Positions 1-7,938 of a stretch of 64,000 bases of DNA are shown here, one piece after another. The position numbers and the translations under genes are program-made. Position 1 is the first letter of the stretch; each line of letters begins with the position of its first letter. Source of the DNA: Bordetella bronchialis (GTDB lineage: Bacteria > Pseudomonadota > Gammaproteobacteria > Burkholderiales > Burkholderiaceae_B); NCBI RefSeq assembly GCF_001676705.1, contig NZ_CP016170.1, forward strand, positions 4,712,001 to 4,776,000. The letters run 5' to 3'. Below the pieces are notes generated by a model. It had not been told where the DNA came from, made no database searches, and saw nothing but the letters and a program-made list of their open reading frames with translations.

Positions 1-146
1 CTGACCCGCCGCGCGGCGCTGGCCTGGCGCACGGAGGGCAGGCGGTCGCCCGGCCGCAGGGTTCCCGTGTCGATGGAGCGCACGATATCGGCCGCCACGG
101 CTTCGTAGCGTTTCAGGCGCGCCCGCTCGCGGGAAGAATCCGTCAT
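1..146 (-). CDS. GntR-family (MocR-like) regulator, N-terminal fragment
   Basis: Only the first 48 or so codons lie in the window; the gene runs off the left edge. Reading the minus strand from the ATG at 146 gives a winged-helix start typical of GntR proteins, with an AVAADIVRSIDTGTL helix followed by the hallmark RPGDRLPSVRQ segment. In MocR-type members this DNA-binding part is followed by an aminotransferase-like domain, but that part cannot be seen here, so the subfamily is uncertain. It is divergent from the sensor-kinase operon, and an imperfect dyad (155-183) lies just upstream of its start codon, a plausible autoregulatory site. The identity as a GntR DNA-binding domain is fairly secure; the effector is unknown. 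Confidence 0.75.
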   Translation of the reverse strand, partial: MTDSSRERARLKRYEAVAADIVRSIDTGTLRPGDRLPSVRQASAARRV

Positions 147-154
147 GGTCCGGT

Positions 155-183
155 CCGGTAACAGTTTCCTTACTGTAAACCGG
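155..183. promoter_or_regulatory. Dyad in the divergent GntR / sensor-kinase promoter region
   Basis: The arms read CCGGT-AA-CAGT and ACTG-TAA-ACCGG around a TTCCTT centre, giving nine matched bases per arm. The dyad starts eight bases upstream of the GntR start codon and about 175 bases upstream of the kinase start. A role as a GntR-family operator is inferred from position only. Confidence 0.4.
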
Positions 184-357
184 CGCAGGCGGCGCAAAAC
201 AGTTCCAGTTCCAAGCGCATCGGACCATATCAGTGCCCCGGAACGGCGCTCGGGCACGCAAATTGCTGATGGGCGGCCCGCCGCGATACATGAAGTAACG
301 TGCGGTACTATTTCCGCCGCCGACCCGATACGGCGAATCTTTTGTCGCCCCAACGCC

Positions 358-3300
358 ATGCCATCGAACACGAAAAATGACGACATGCCCGTTCACCTGG
401 GCGTAGCCATACTGAGCGTCCTGATCTTCGCGATAGACATCGTCACGCCCATCGGCGTGGCCGTCTGGGTGTTCTACATGCTGCCGGTGGTGCTGAGCGT
501 TTTCCAGCGCCACAAGTACGCGCCCCTGCTGATCGCCGCCCTGGAACTGGTGTTCATCATCGCCGGGACATTCCTGCCGCTGGGCGGGCATGTCCCGCTG
601 CAGAACATCATGAACCGCACCTTCGGCGTGGTGACGCTGTTCGCCACGGGCTTGCTGGGCATGCAGGTGATCTCCGCCCGCCTGAAGGCGCAGGCGCTGA
701 TGTGGCTGCAGCAGGGCGAAACCGCGCTGGCGCAGGATCTGCTGGGCGAACAGAGCGTGCAGGACATCGGGCAGAATGCCCTGCGGGCGCTGGCGCGGGT
801 GATGGACGCCCAGGTCGGCGCCCTGTACCGGCTGCAGCGCGGCGCCTTGTCCTGGGTCGGCGGCTACGCGCTGGAGCCGGGCGACGCCGCGGCAGCCACG
901 TCCGGCCGCGGGATCGCCATGGAAGTGGCCACGCAGGGCCGGCCCATGGTGGTACGGGACCTGCCGGCGGACTATGTCCGCATCAATTCCGGCATCGGCG
1001 ATGCCCCGCCCCGCACGCTGCTGGTCGCGCCGGTCGTCGCCGATGGCCGCACGCAGGGCGTGGTGGAACTGGGCTTCCTGCGCCATGAAGGCGACTTCGA
1101 ACGCGAACTCGAGCTGCTGCGGGCCGCCGGCGAGGTCATCGGCATCGCCCTGCGCTCGGCCCTGTACCGCGAGCACCTGAAGGAGCTGCTGGAGGAAACG
1201 CAGCGCCAGAGCGAGGAACTGCAGACGCAGCAGGAAGAGCTGCGCGTGTCCAACGAGGAACTGGAAGAACAGGGCCGCGCGCTGCGCGAGTCGCAAAGCC
1301 GCCTGGAGCAGCAGCAGAGCGACCTGATGCAAAGCAATGCGCGGCTGGAAGAACACACTCAGCGGCTGGAACAACAAAAGCGCGAACTGCAGCAGGCCCG
1401 CGAGACGCTGGAGACCAATGCGCGCGAACTGTCCCGCGCCAGCCGGTACAAGTCGGAATTCCTGGCGAATATGTCGCACGAGCTGCGCACGCCGCTGAAC
1501 AGCTCGCTGATCCTGTCGCAAATGCTGGCCGACCCGAAGTCGGCCAACCTGCCGGCGGCGGAAATCCAGCGCTATGCCCGCACCATCCACGCTTCCAATG
1601 CCGACCTGCTGACGCTGATCAACGACATCCTGGACCTGTCCAAGATCGAGGCCGGCCATGTCGACATGGCGCCGGAAGCGGTGTCGGCGGCCGGGGTACT
1701 GGAACCGATCCGCCAGATGTTCGAGCCGGTCGCGGCGGGTAAGCAGCTGGAATTTCGCATCGAGATCCAGCCGGGCGCGCCGTCGACCTATGTGACCGAC
1801 GCCGCCAAGCTGCAACAGGTGCTGAAGAACCTGCTGGCGAATGCCTTCAAGTTCACCGAACGGGGCGAGGTCGTGCTGGAAGTCCATGGCAGCGGCGCGG
1901 ACCGCGTGGCGTTTTCGGTGCGCGATACCGGCATCGGCATCCCGCCGCACCAGCAGGAAATCATCTTCGAGGCTTTCCGCCAGGCCGACGGCACGACCAG
2001 CCGCAAGTACGGCGGCACCGGACTGGGCCTGTCCATCTCGCGCGAGCTGGCGCGGCTGCTGGGCGGCGAGCTGCGCGTGACCAGCCAGGTCGGCGAAGGC
2101 AGCATTTTCACCGTGGAGATCGCCACGGACCTGCGCCGCCACCTGGCCACGCAGGAAAGCGCCATGCCGGGGGAAGCCGAGCGGGCGCCGGCACGCGAGG
2201 ACGCAGCCGGGACGCTGACGGCCGCATCGGGCGCATCGGCTGCATCGGCCGCGCGCCGCGCGGCGGCCGCGGACCGGCCGGCCGGTCCCGCCCCGCGAGC
2301 CGGCGGTGTCGCCGGACGCGGCGGCGTGCCCCTGTCCGACCCGACGCCCCCGTCGGCGGGCGCCGCCCTGCCCGCCGCGACGCCACCCGGTATCGCCCTG
2401 TCCAAACCGGCGCGCGGCGACGTGCAGGAGCGCCGGCACGATCGCCTGGTGATGGTCATCGAGGACGACGAGCGCTTCGCCGATATCCTGTACGAGCTGT
2501 CGCACGAGCTCGGCTTCGACTGCGTGCTGGTTTCCCACGGCGGCGAGGCCGTGCGGCTGGCGCGCGAGCTGCGGCCCAGCGGCATCCTGCTGGATGTGGG
2601 CCTGCCCGACCAGTCCGGCCTGAGCGTGCTGGACCAGTTGAAGCACGATCCCGCCACCCGCCATATTCCCATCCACGTGGTCTCGGTGGCCGACCATATC
2701 CAGACCGCGCTGGAGCTGGGCGCCGTCGGCTATGCCCTGAAACCGGTGGCGCGCGAAGAGCTGGTGGAAGCCTTCAAGCGCGTGGAAGAAAAACTGCAAA
2801 GGCGCGCGCGCCGCCTGCTGGTGGTGGAGGACGATGCCGACCTGCGCGCCAGTATCTCGCTGCTGCTGCAGGCCGACGATATCGAGATCACCACCGCCGG
2901 CACGGTGGCCGAGGCGCTGGAACACCTGTCCGCGCGCACCTTCGACTGCATGGTGATGGACCTGATGCTGCCCGACGCCTCCGGCTACGAACTGCTGGAG
3001 CAAATGGGCGCGGGCCGCAAGTACGCCTTCCCGCCGGTCATCGTCTACACCGGCCGCGCCCTGACGCGCGACGAGGAACAGCGGCTACGCCGCTACTCGC
3101 GGTCCATCATCATCAAGGGCGCCAAATCGCCGGAGCGCCTGGTCGACGAGGTAACCCTGTTCCTGCACCGCGTGGAGGCCACCCTGCCCCCGGACCAGCA
3201 GAAGCTCCTGATGCAGGCGCGCCAGCGCGACATGGTGTTCGAAGGCCGCCGCATCCTGCTGGTCGAAGACGACGTGCGCAATATCTTCGCCTTGTCCAGC

Positions 3301-3612
3301 GTGCTGGAACCGCTGGGCGCCCAGCTGCTGGTGGCGCGCAACGGCCGCGAGGCGCTGGACGCGCTGCTGAAGGACGCGCAGGTGGATATCGTGCTGATGG
3401 ACCTGATGATGCCGGAGATGGATGGCCTGACCGCCACCCGGGAAATCCGCAAGCGGCCGGAGCTGCGCGACCTGCCCATCATCGCGCTGACCGCCAAGGC
3501 CATGCAGGATGACCGCCGCAACTGCCTGGAAGCGGGCGCCAACGACTATATCGCCAAGCCTATCGACGTGGACAAGCTGGTGTCGCTATGCCGAGTGTGG
3601 ATGCCCAAGTAA
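358..3612 (+). CDS. Membrane hybrid sensor histidine kinase with GAF, long coiled coil and three receiver domains
   Basis: About 1084 residues from the ATG at 358; an in-frame ATG at 385 is an alternative, and upstream in-frame sequence has no protein-like character. Order: about four hydrophobic segments (residues 12-110), a GAF-like domain (about 125-265), a Q/E-rich coiled coil (about 270-362), HisKA with NMSHELRTP and phospho-acceptor His374, HATPase with DTGIGIP and GGTGLGLSI boxes, an Ala/Pro/Arg-rich linker, then receivers with phospho-Asp746, Asp868 and Asp1015. The second receiver ends atypically (IIIKGAKSPERL), while the third has a clean KP motif. It overlaps cheR by 25 bases, so kinase and methyltransferase are translationally coupled. 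The signal sensed is unknown; three receivers imply a multi-step phosphorelay. Confidence 0.9.
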   Translation: MPSNTKNDDMPVHLGVAILSVLIFAIDIVTPIGVAVWVFYMLPVVLSVFQRHKYAPLLIAALELVFIIAGTFLPLGGHVPLQNIMNRTFGVVTLFATGLLGMQVISARLKAQALMWLQQGETALAQDLLGEQSVQDIGQNALRALARVMDAQVGALYRLQRGALSWVGGYALEPGDAAAATSGRGIAMEVATQGRPMVVRDLPADYVRINSGIGDAPPRTLLVAPVVADGRTQGVVELGFLRHEGDFERELELLRAAGEVIGIALRSALYREHLKELLEETQRQSEELQTQQEELRVSNEELEEQGRALRESQSRLEQQQSDLMQSNARLEEHTQRLEQQKRELQQARETLETNARELSRASRYKSEFLANMSHELRTPLNSSLILSQMLADPKSANLPAAEIQRYARTIHASNADLLTLINDILDLSKIEAGHVDMAPEAVSAAGVLEPIRQMFEPVAAGKQLEFRIEIQPGAPSTYVTDAAKLQQVLKNLLANAFKFTERGEVVLEVHGSGADRVAFSVRDTGIGIPPHQQEIIFEAFRQADGTTSRKYGGTGLGLSISRELARLLGGELRVTSQVGEGSIFTVEIATDLRRHLATQESAMPGEAERAPAREDAAGTLTAASGASAASAARRAAAADRPAGPAPRAGGVAGRGGVPLSDPTPPSAGAALPAATPPGIALSKPARGDVQERRHDRLVMVIEDDERFADILYELSHELGFDCVLVSHGGEAVRLARELRPSGILLDVGLPDQSGLSVLDQLKHDPATRHIPIHVVSVADHIQTALELGAVGYALKPVAREELVEAFKRVEEKLQRRARRLLVVEDDADLRASISLLLQADDIEITTAGTVAEALEHLSARTFDCMVMDLMLPDASGYELLEQMGAGRKYAFPPVIVYTGRALTRDEEQRLRRYSRSIIIKGAKSPERLVDEVTLFLHRVEATLPPDQQKLLMQARQRDMVFEGRRILLVEDDVRNIFALSSVLEPLGAQLLVARNGREALDALLKDAQVDIVLMDLMMPEMDGLTATREIRKRPELRDLPIIALTAKAMQDDRRNCLEAGANDYIAKPIDVDKLVSLCRVWMPK

Positions 3613-4442
3613 GCGCTCCCGCCGCCCTGGAGGCGCTCTTCGACCTGGAGCTCAAACTGTTGCTGGAAGGCGTGTTCCTGCGCTACCAGCACGATTTCCG
3701 CGGCTATGCGGTGGCCTCGATGCGCCGCCGCGTGCGGCAGGCCATGGCGCGCTTCGGCTGCGACACGGTCAGCCAACTGCAGGACATGGTGCTGCACCAG
3801 CCGGCGGTGTTCGCCCAGATGCTGCAGTATTTCACCGTGCAGGTCAGCGAGATGTTCCGCGATCCGGAGTACTTCCGCGCGGTCCGCGAGCACGTGGTGC
3901 CGGTGCTCAAGACCTATCCTTCGGTAAAGATCTGGGTGGCGGGCTGCAGCAGCGGCGAGGAAGTCTGGTCCCTGGCCATCCTGCTGGACGAGGAAGGCCT
4001 GCTGCCCCGCACGCTGATCTATGCCACCGATATCAATGCCGAGGCGCTGCGGCTGGCCGAAAGCGGTATCTACCCGGTGGACCGCATCGCCCAGTTCAGC
4101 CGCAACTACCGCGAAAGCGGCGGCACGCGCTCGCTATCGGACTACTACACATCCAATCTGCACGACGCGCGTTTCGACCGGCGGCTGCGCGAACATATCG
4201 TATTCGCCGACCACAGCCTGGCCACGGACAGCGTATTCTCGGAAGTCCACTTCATCTCGTGCCGCAACGTGCTGATCTACTTCAACCGCGAACTGCAGGA
4301 CCGCGCGGCCCGGCTGTTCCATGAATCCCTGATACACCGCGGTTTCCTGGGACTGGGCACGCGCGAAAGCCTGCGTTTTTCGTCGCAATCCGGGCGTTTC
4401 GCCGAAGTGGCGCCGCGCCAGCGTATCTACCAGCGCCTATGA
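3588..4442 (+). CDS. cheR: CheR-type protein-glutamate methyltransferase
   Basis: 284 residues, the usual CheR length. An N-terminal helical domain is followed by the SAM-binding fold: VAGCSSGEEVWSLA (motif I), ATDIN (acidic ribose-binding position) and SCRNVLIYF near the C-terminus, all family hallmarks. CheR transfers methyl groups from S-adenosylmethionine to glutamates of receptor coiled coils. The gene starts inside the kinase gene and ends in an ATGA overlap with cheB, so the three are one operon. There is no chemoreceptor, CheA or CheW in the window, so a motility role is doubtful; a target within the neighbouring kinase coiled coil is an inference. No C-terminal pentapeptide-binding or TPR extension was recognised. 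Confidence 0.92.
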   Translation: MPSVDAQVSAPAALEALFDLELKLLLEGVFLRYQHDFRGYAVASMRRRVRQAMARFGCDTVSQLQDMVLHQPAVFAQMLQYFTVQVSEMFRDPEYFRAVREHVVPVLKTYPSVKIWVAGCSSGEEVWSLAILLDEEGLLPRTLIYATDINAEALRLAESGIYPVDRIAQFSRNYRESGGTRSLSDYYTSNLHDARFDRRLREHIVFADHSLATDSVFSEVHFISCRNVLIYFNRELQDRAARLFHESLIHRGFLGLGTRESLRFSSQSGRFAEVAPRQRIYQRL

Positions 4443-5062
4443 TGCCGTCCAACCGCCCCGCGCTCTGGTTGCCCGAACTGGTCGCCATCGGCGCTTCCGC
4501 CGGCGGCGTGGATGCCATCGGCACCGTCCTGGAGGCGCTGCCCGCCGGCTTCCCCGCCGCCGTCGCCATCGTGCTGCACCTGCCCCCCGACCGGCACAGC
4601 CTGCTGCCGGAACTGTTCGGGGCGCGCTGCGCGCTGCCGGTCAAGGAAGTGGAGGACAAGGAATTCATCGTGCCCGGCATGGTCTATATCGCGGCGCCCG
4701 ACTACCACATGCTGGTGGAGCCAGACCGCTCCTTCGCCCTGTCGCAGGACGATGCGGTCAATTTCTCGCGGCCCTCCATAGACCTGCTGCTGGAATCGGC
4801 CGCCAGCGCCTATCGCGAGCGCCTGCTTGGTATCGTACTGACCGGCGCCAGCGCGGACGGCGCCGCGGGCCTGGCGCGCGTGCGCGAACTGGGCGGCCAG
4901 GGCTGGGTCCAGGATCCGGACAGCGCCGACGCGCCGGAGATGCCGGCCAGCGCCATCGCACAGGCCGGGGCGGACCGCATCATGGACAAACTCACGCTGG
5001 CGCGCGCGCTGGCGAGCATGGGCAAAGACCCTAGAAAAAACGGGAACTCCGACCGTGAGTGA
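4439..5062 (+). CDS. cheB: CheB-type methylesterase lacking a receiver domain
   Basis: 207 residues, covering only the catalytic domain of CheB (classical CheB is about 350 residues with an N-terminal receiver). The catalytic triad is visible: Ser20 in AIGASAGG, His47 in VLHLPPD and Asp140 in LTGASADGAAG. The enzyme hydrolyses glutamyl methyl esters or deamidates glutamines. Without its own receiver it cannot be switched by direct phosphorylation, so activity must be set by partners or be constitutive, with CheR as the opposing enzyme. Its start overlaps the cheR stop (ATGA) and its end overlaps the next gene by eight bases, again indicating coupled translation. ATG codons at 4439 and 4442 are both possible starts. 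Confidence 0.9.
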   Translation: MMPSNRPALWLPELVAIGASAGGVDAIGTVLEALPAGFPAAVAIVLHLPPDRHSLLPELFGARCALPVKEVEDKEFIVPGMVYIAAPDYHMLVEPDRSFALSQDDAVNFSRPSIDLLLESAASAYRERLLGIVLTGASADGAAGLARVRELGGQGWVQDPDSADAPEMPASAIAQAGADRIMDKLTLARALASMGKDPRKNGNSDRE

Positions 5063-6176
5063 AAGCGTCAACATCCTGGTCGTCGACGACATCGAACAAA
5101 ACCTGGTGGCGATCGAAGCGCTGCTGTCCAGGCCCGGCATCCATGTGCTGCAGGCCCGCTCGGGCGTGGAAGCGCTGGAGCTGCTGCTGGTGCACGAGGT
5201 GGCCCTGGCCCTGATCGACGTGCAAATGCCGCAGATGAACGGCTTCGAGCTGGCCGAGCTGATACGCGGCAGCGAGCGCACGCGCAGCGTGCCCCTGATT
5301 TTCCTGACGGCGGGCACCAAGGAGCGCGACGCCCACTTCCGGGGCTACGAGGCCGGCGCCGTGGACTTCCTGTACAAGCCGCTGGACAGCGACGTCCTGA
5401 TCAGCAAGGTCAACGTCTTCGTGGAGATGCATAACCAGAAGAAGCTGATGGCCCGCCAGCTGGAGGAACTGCGGCAGGCCCTGACGCTGAACGAGATGTT
5501 CACGGCCGTGCTGGGCCACGACCTGCGCAACCCGCTATCGGCGGTGCTGCATGGATCCGAGCTGCTCCTGCGCGGTTCCACCGACCCCAAGGTGCTGACC
5601 AACGCGCAGCGCATCCGCTTCAGCGCCGGACGCATGGCGCGCATGGTGGAACAGCTGCTGGACGTCGCGCGCATCCGCTCCAACGGCCTGGCGCTGCAGC
5701 CGGTGGCGACGGACTACGGCAGCGTCTGCCGGGCCATCGTCGATGAAATCGCCGACCCGGCGCAGCGCGAACGCGTGCAGCTGCGGATAAGCGGCGACCC
5801 GCACGGCGAGATCGACGTCGACCGCTTTTCGCAGGTGATCTCCAACCTGCTGGGCAATGCCCTGCAACATGGCGACCCCGCCCATCCGGTGATCGTGGAG
5901 ATCGATGGCGCGGCGCCGGCGCGCATCGCGGTGCGGGTGGCCAACCAGGGCGCCATCCCGGCGGACCAGCTGCCCAATCTGTTCAACCCCTTCCATGCCA
6001 GCCTGGAGAGCCGGGCATCGAAGAACGGGCTGGGACTGGGCCTTTATATCGTGAAGAAGTTCATCGACGCGCACGGCGGCACGGTGGAAGTCCGCTCCAC
6101 CCGTGCCGAGGGCACGGTGTTCGAGATCCTCATGCCGCGCGCGTGCGACGGCGCCCCAGCCGAAGCAGTCGCTTGA
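5055..6176 (+). CDS. Receiver–histidine kinase (REC-HisKA-HATPase) protein
   Basis: 373 residues from a GTG start that lies inside the end of cheB. An N-terminal receiver (NILVVDD, phospho-Asp55 in LIDVQMP, YKPLD switch lysine) precedes a HisKA segment with LGHDLRNPL (His155) and a HATPase domain (SNLLGNALQHG N-box, NGLGLGLYIVKKF G2 box). It has no membrane segment and no transfer domain or DNA-binding output, so it probably receives phosphate from the upstream hybrid kinase and passes it on or adjusts its own kinase activity. The G1 box is degenerate (RVANQGAIP instead of DxGxG), which may lower ATP binding. The end overlaps the convergent gene by 47 bases. Confidence 0.9.
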   Translation: MSESVNILVVDDIEQNLVAIEALLSRPGIHVLQARSGVEALELLLVHEVALALIDVQMPQMNGFELAELIRGSERTRSVPLIFLTAGTKERDAHFRGYEAGAVDFLYKPLDSDVLISKVNVFVEMHNQKKLMARQLEELRQALTLNEMFTAVLGHDLRNPLSAVLHGSELLLRGSTDPKVLTNAQRIRFSAGRMARMVEQLLDVARIRSNGLALQPVATDYGSVCRAIVDEIADPAQRERVQLRISGDPHGEIDVDRFSQVISNLLGNALQHGDPAHPVIVEIDGAAPARIAVRVANQGAIPADQLPNLFNPFHASLESRASKNGLGLGLYIVKKFIDAHGGTVEVRSTRAEGTVFEILMPRACDGAPAEAVA

Positions 6177-7107
6177 AGCCCAGCCATTGCTGGGCCAGGA
6201 AGGTTTCCCCGTAGTCGCGGCCGCCGGCCTCGGGCAGCTGGTCGGCGATGCCGGTGGGGCCGAAGCCGCCGTCGAAGCGCGCGCTGCGGAACAGGATGTC
6301 CCAGATGGGGAAGATGACGGCGTAGTTGCTGCCCACGACCTTGCCCGTGGGCGTGGTTTCGTAGGCGATGCCGTGATGCTCGCGATGGAAGCGCGGGCTG
6401 ACGATCAGGCGTTCCCCCAGCTTGCCGAAGTGCACGCGCAGATTGGCGTGGGAAAAGCTTTCCACCAATTGCAGGATGGCGACGATGGCCACGAACTGCG
6501 CCGGCGCCACGCCGATCAGCTGCGACACGATGACGATGACGACGTCGTGCAGCACGTCGTCCAGCAGGTGGTTGCGGTTGTCGCTCCACATGGTCATCTG
6601 GCGCTGGCTGTGGTGCACCGCATGCAGGGCCCACATCCATTCGACGTTGTGCTGCGCGCGGTGGTACAGGTATTCGACCAGGTCGAAGACCAGCAGGTAG
6701 ATGGCCAGGCTGACCAGCGCGTTGTCGGTGACGCCGGGCCACAGGTTGTCCAGCTGGAAGGTGGGCAGGCCCCAGACGTGCAGGCTGCCGAAGATGCTGT
6801 CCCAGAAGGGATCGATGGCGAAGAACAGCGCCACGCGGAACAGGCCCAGGCGGTGGATGAGCGTGTACAGGATGTCCACGCGCACGGCGCGGCGGTCGGT
6901 GATGGCTTCCACGGGCCGCCAGCGCTGCAGCGGGCCGATCACGCAGACCAGCACGGCGATCTGCAGCAGGCCGGCGATCAGCCACAAGGTGGCGTCATAG
7001 GCGTCCTCGATGACGCTGGACAGGCCCAGCTTGTACAGCACGGGCTGGATCAGGTTTTCGAACAGCCCTTCCTGGGCCATGCCGATGAGATGATTGAACG
7101 TATCCAT
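6130..7107 (-). CDS. Sterol desaturase / fatty acid hydroxylase family membrane protein
   Basis: 325 residues with several hydrophobic helices and the histidine clusters of the di-iron fatty acid hydroxylase superfamily: YHRAQH, HAVHHS and HREHHG, plus an internal SHAN segment. Such proteins use two iron atoms and O2 to hydroxylate or desaturate lipids in the membrane. The substrate cannot be told from sequence; in bacteria members act on hopanoids, carotenoids, fatty acids or ornithine lipids. It lies 18 bases after the polysaccharide deacetylase gene on the same strand and probably belongs to its operon. Its 3' end overlaps the convergent kinase gene by 47 bases, so there is no room for separate terminators. 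Confidence 0.88.
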   Translation of the reverse strand: MDTFNHLIGMAQEGLFENLIQPVLYKLGLSSVIEDAYDATLWLIAGLLQIAVLVCVIGPLQRWRPVEAITDRRAVRVDILYTLIHRLGLFRVALFFAIDPFWDSIFGSLHVWGLPTFQLDNLWPGVTDNALVSLAIYLLVFDLVEYLYHRAQHNVEWMWALHAVHHSQRQMTMWSDNRNHLLDDVLHDVVIVIVSQLIGVAPAQFVAIVAILQLVESFSHANLRVHFGKLGERLIVSPRFHREHHGIAYETTPTGKVVGSNYAVIFPIWDILFRSARFDGGFGPTGIADQLPEAGGRDYGETFLAQQWLGFKRLLRLGRRRTRAA

Positions 7108-7125
7108 CGTGAACCGGGACTTGCG

Positions 7126-7938
7126 TTACTTGCTTGCGGGATGCGCCGCGATCCAGGCGCGGTAGGCGGGATGCTGGTCCATGGTGGCGAAGCAAAAGCC
7201 CTTGGCCTGCAATCCGGCGATAAGGGGTTCCAGGACGGCCGGCGCCCAGGGATCCTGGCGCGACCAGATGCCCAGGTGCGCCATCAGGATGTCGCCGGGC
7301 TTGATATCGGCCAGCGCGCGCGACAGCAGCGCCTGGTTGGGGTATTTGTCGCTGGGCAGTTCATCGCCCAGGAAACCGGCGGCGGACCAGCCCACGTGGC
7401 GATAGCCGCAGGCCTGCGCCGCCTTGAGCAGGGCCGGCGAGGTGCGGCCGCCCGGCGCGCGGAACAGCGGCAGCATGGCGTGGCCGGTCATCTGCTTGAA
7501 GCGCGCGGCGGACCGCTGCAGCTCGTCGCAGTACTGCGCGGCGCTCAGCACTTCGCGCTTGCCGGCTTGCGGGCCGAAGTCCGGACGCATCTGGAAGCGG
7601 CCGTCGGGCAGGTCTTTCTGCCAATGCACGTGATCGTAGGTATGGGAGCCGAACACATCGCCTTCGGCGACCCGGGCGCGCCACCAGGGGGCCCAATGGT
7701 CGTCCAGCGAGCTGCCGTCGGTCTGTGTGCGCTCGTTGGCCAGGAAGAACGTGACCTTGACGCCGTGGCGCTTGAGCACATCGGCGATGAGCGGCGCCAC
7801 GCCCATATGCCCGGTATCGAAGGTCAGGTAGACGGGCTTGGCGCAAAGCGGCGCGGGCGCCGCCCCGGCGCCCGCGGCGATGGAAGCGGCCAGCAGGCCG
7901 CACACCGCGGCGGCGGCTTTCCTAGTGCATCGCGACAT
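7126..7938 (-). CDS. Polysaccharide deacetylase family protein, secreted
   Basis: 270 residues from the ATG at 7938 (MSRCTRKAAAAVCG...), giving a clean signal peptide; starting further upstream would spoil it. NodB-homology motifs are present: YLTFDTGH (motif 1), SHTYDH (motif 2, metal histidines), LFRAPGG (motif 3) and an ILMAH segment near the end. The usual TFDDG reads TFDTG here, so the second aspartate, a metal ligand in classical members, is replaced by threonine. The enzyme likely removes acetyl or related groups from a periplasmic glycan or peptidoglycan; the substrate is unknown. The start overlaps the end of the YVTN propeller gene by 17 bases. Confidence 0.87.
   Translation of the reverse strand: MSRCTRKAAAAVCGLLAASIAAGAGAAPAPLCAKPVYLTFDTGHMGVAPLIADVLKRHGVKVTFFLANERTQTDGSSLDDHWAPWWRARVAEGDVFGSHTYDHVHWQKDLPDGRFQMRPDFGPQAGKREVLSAAQYCDELQRSAARFKQMTGHAMLPLFRAPGGRTSPALLKAAQACGYRHVGWSAAGFLGDELPSDKYPNQALLSRALADIKPGDILMAHLGIWSRQDPWAPAVLEPLIAGLQAKGFCFATMDQHPAYRAWIAAHPASK

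Noticed and set aside
145..357. N-terminal extension of the hybrid kinase to an ATG at 145
   Set aside because: The extra 71 residues are Arg/Pro-rich without domain character, and this DNA is the divergent promoter region with a dyad; the ATG at 358 gives a normal membrane-domain start.
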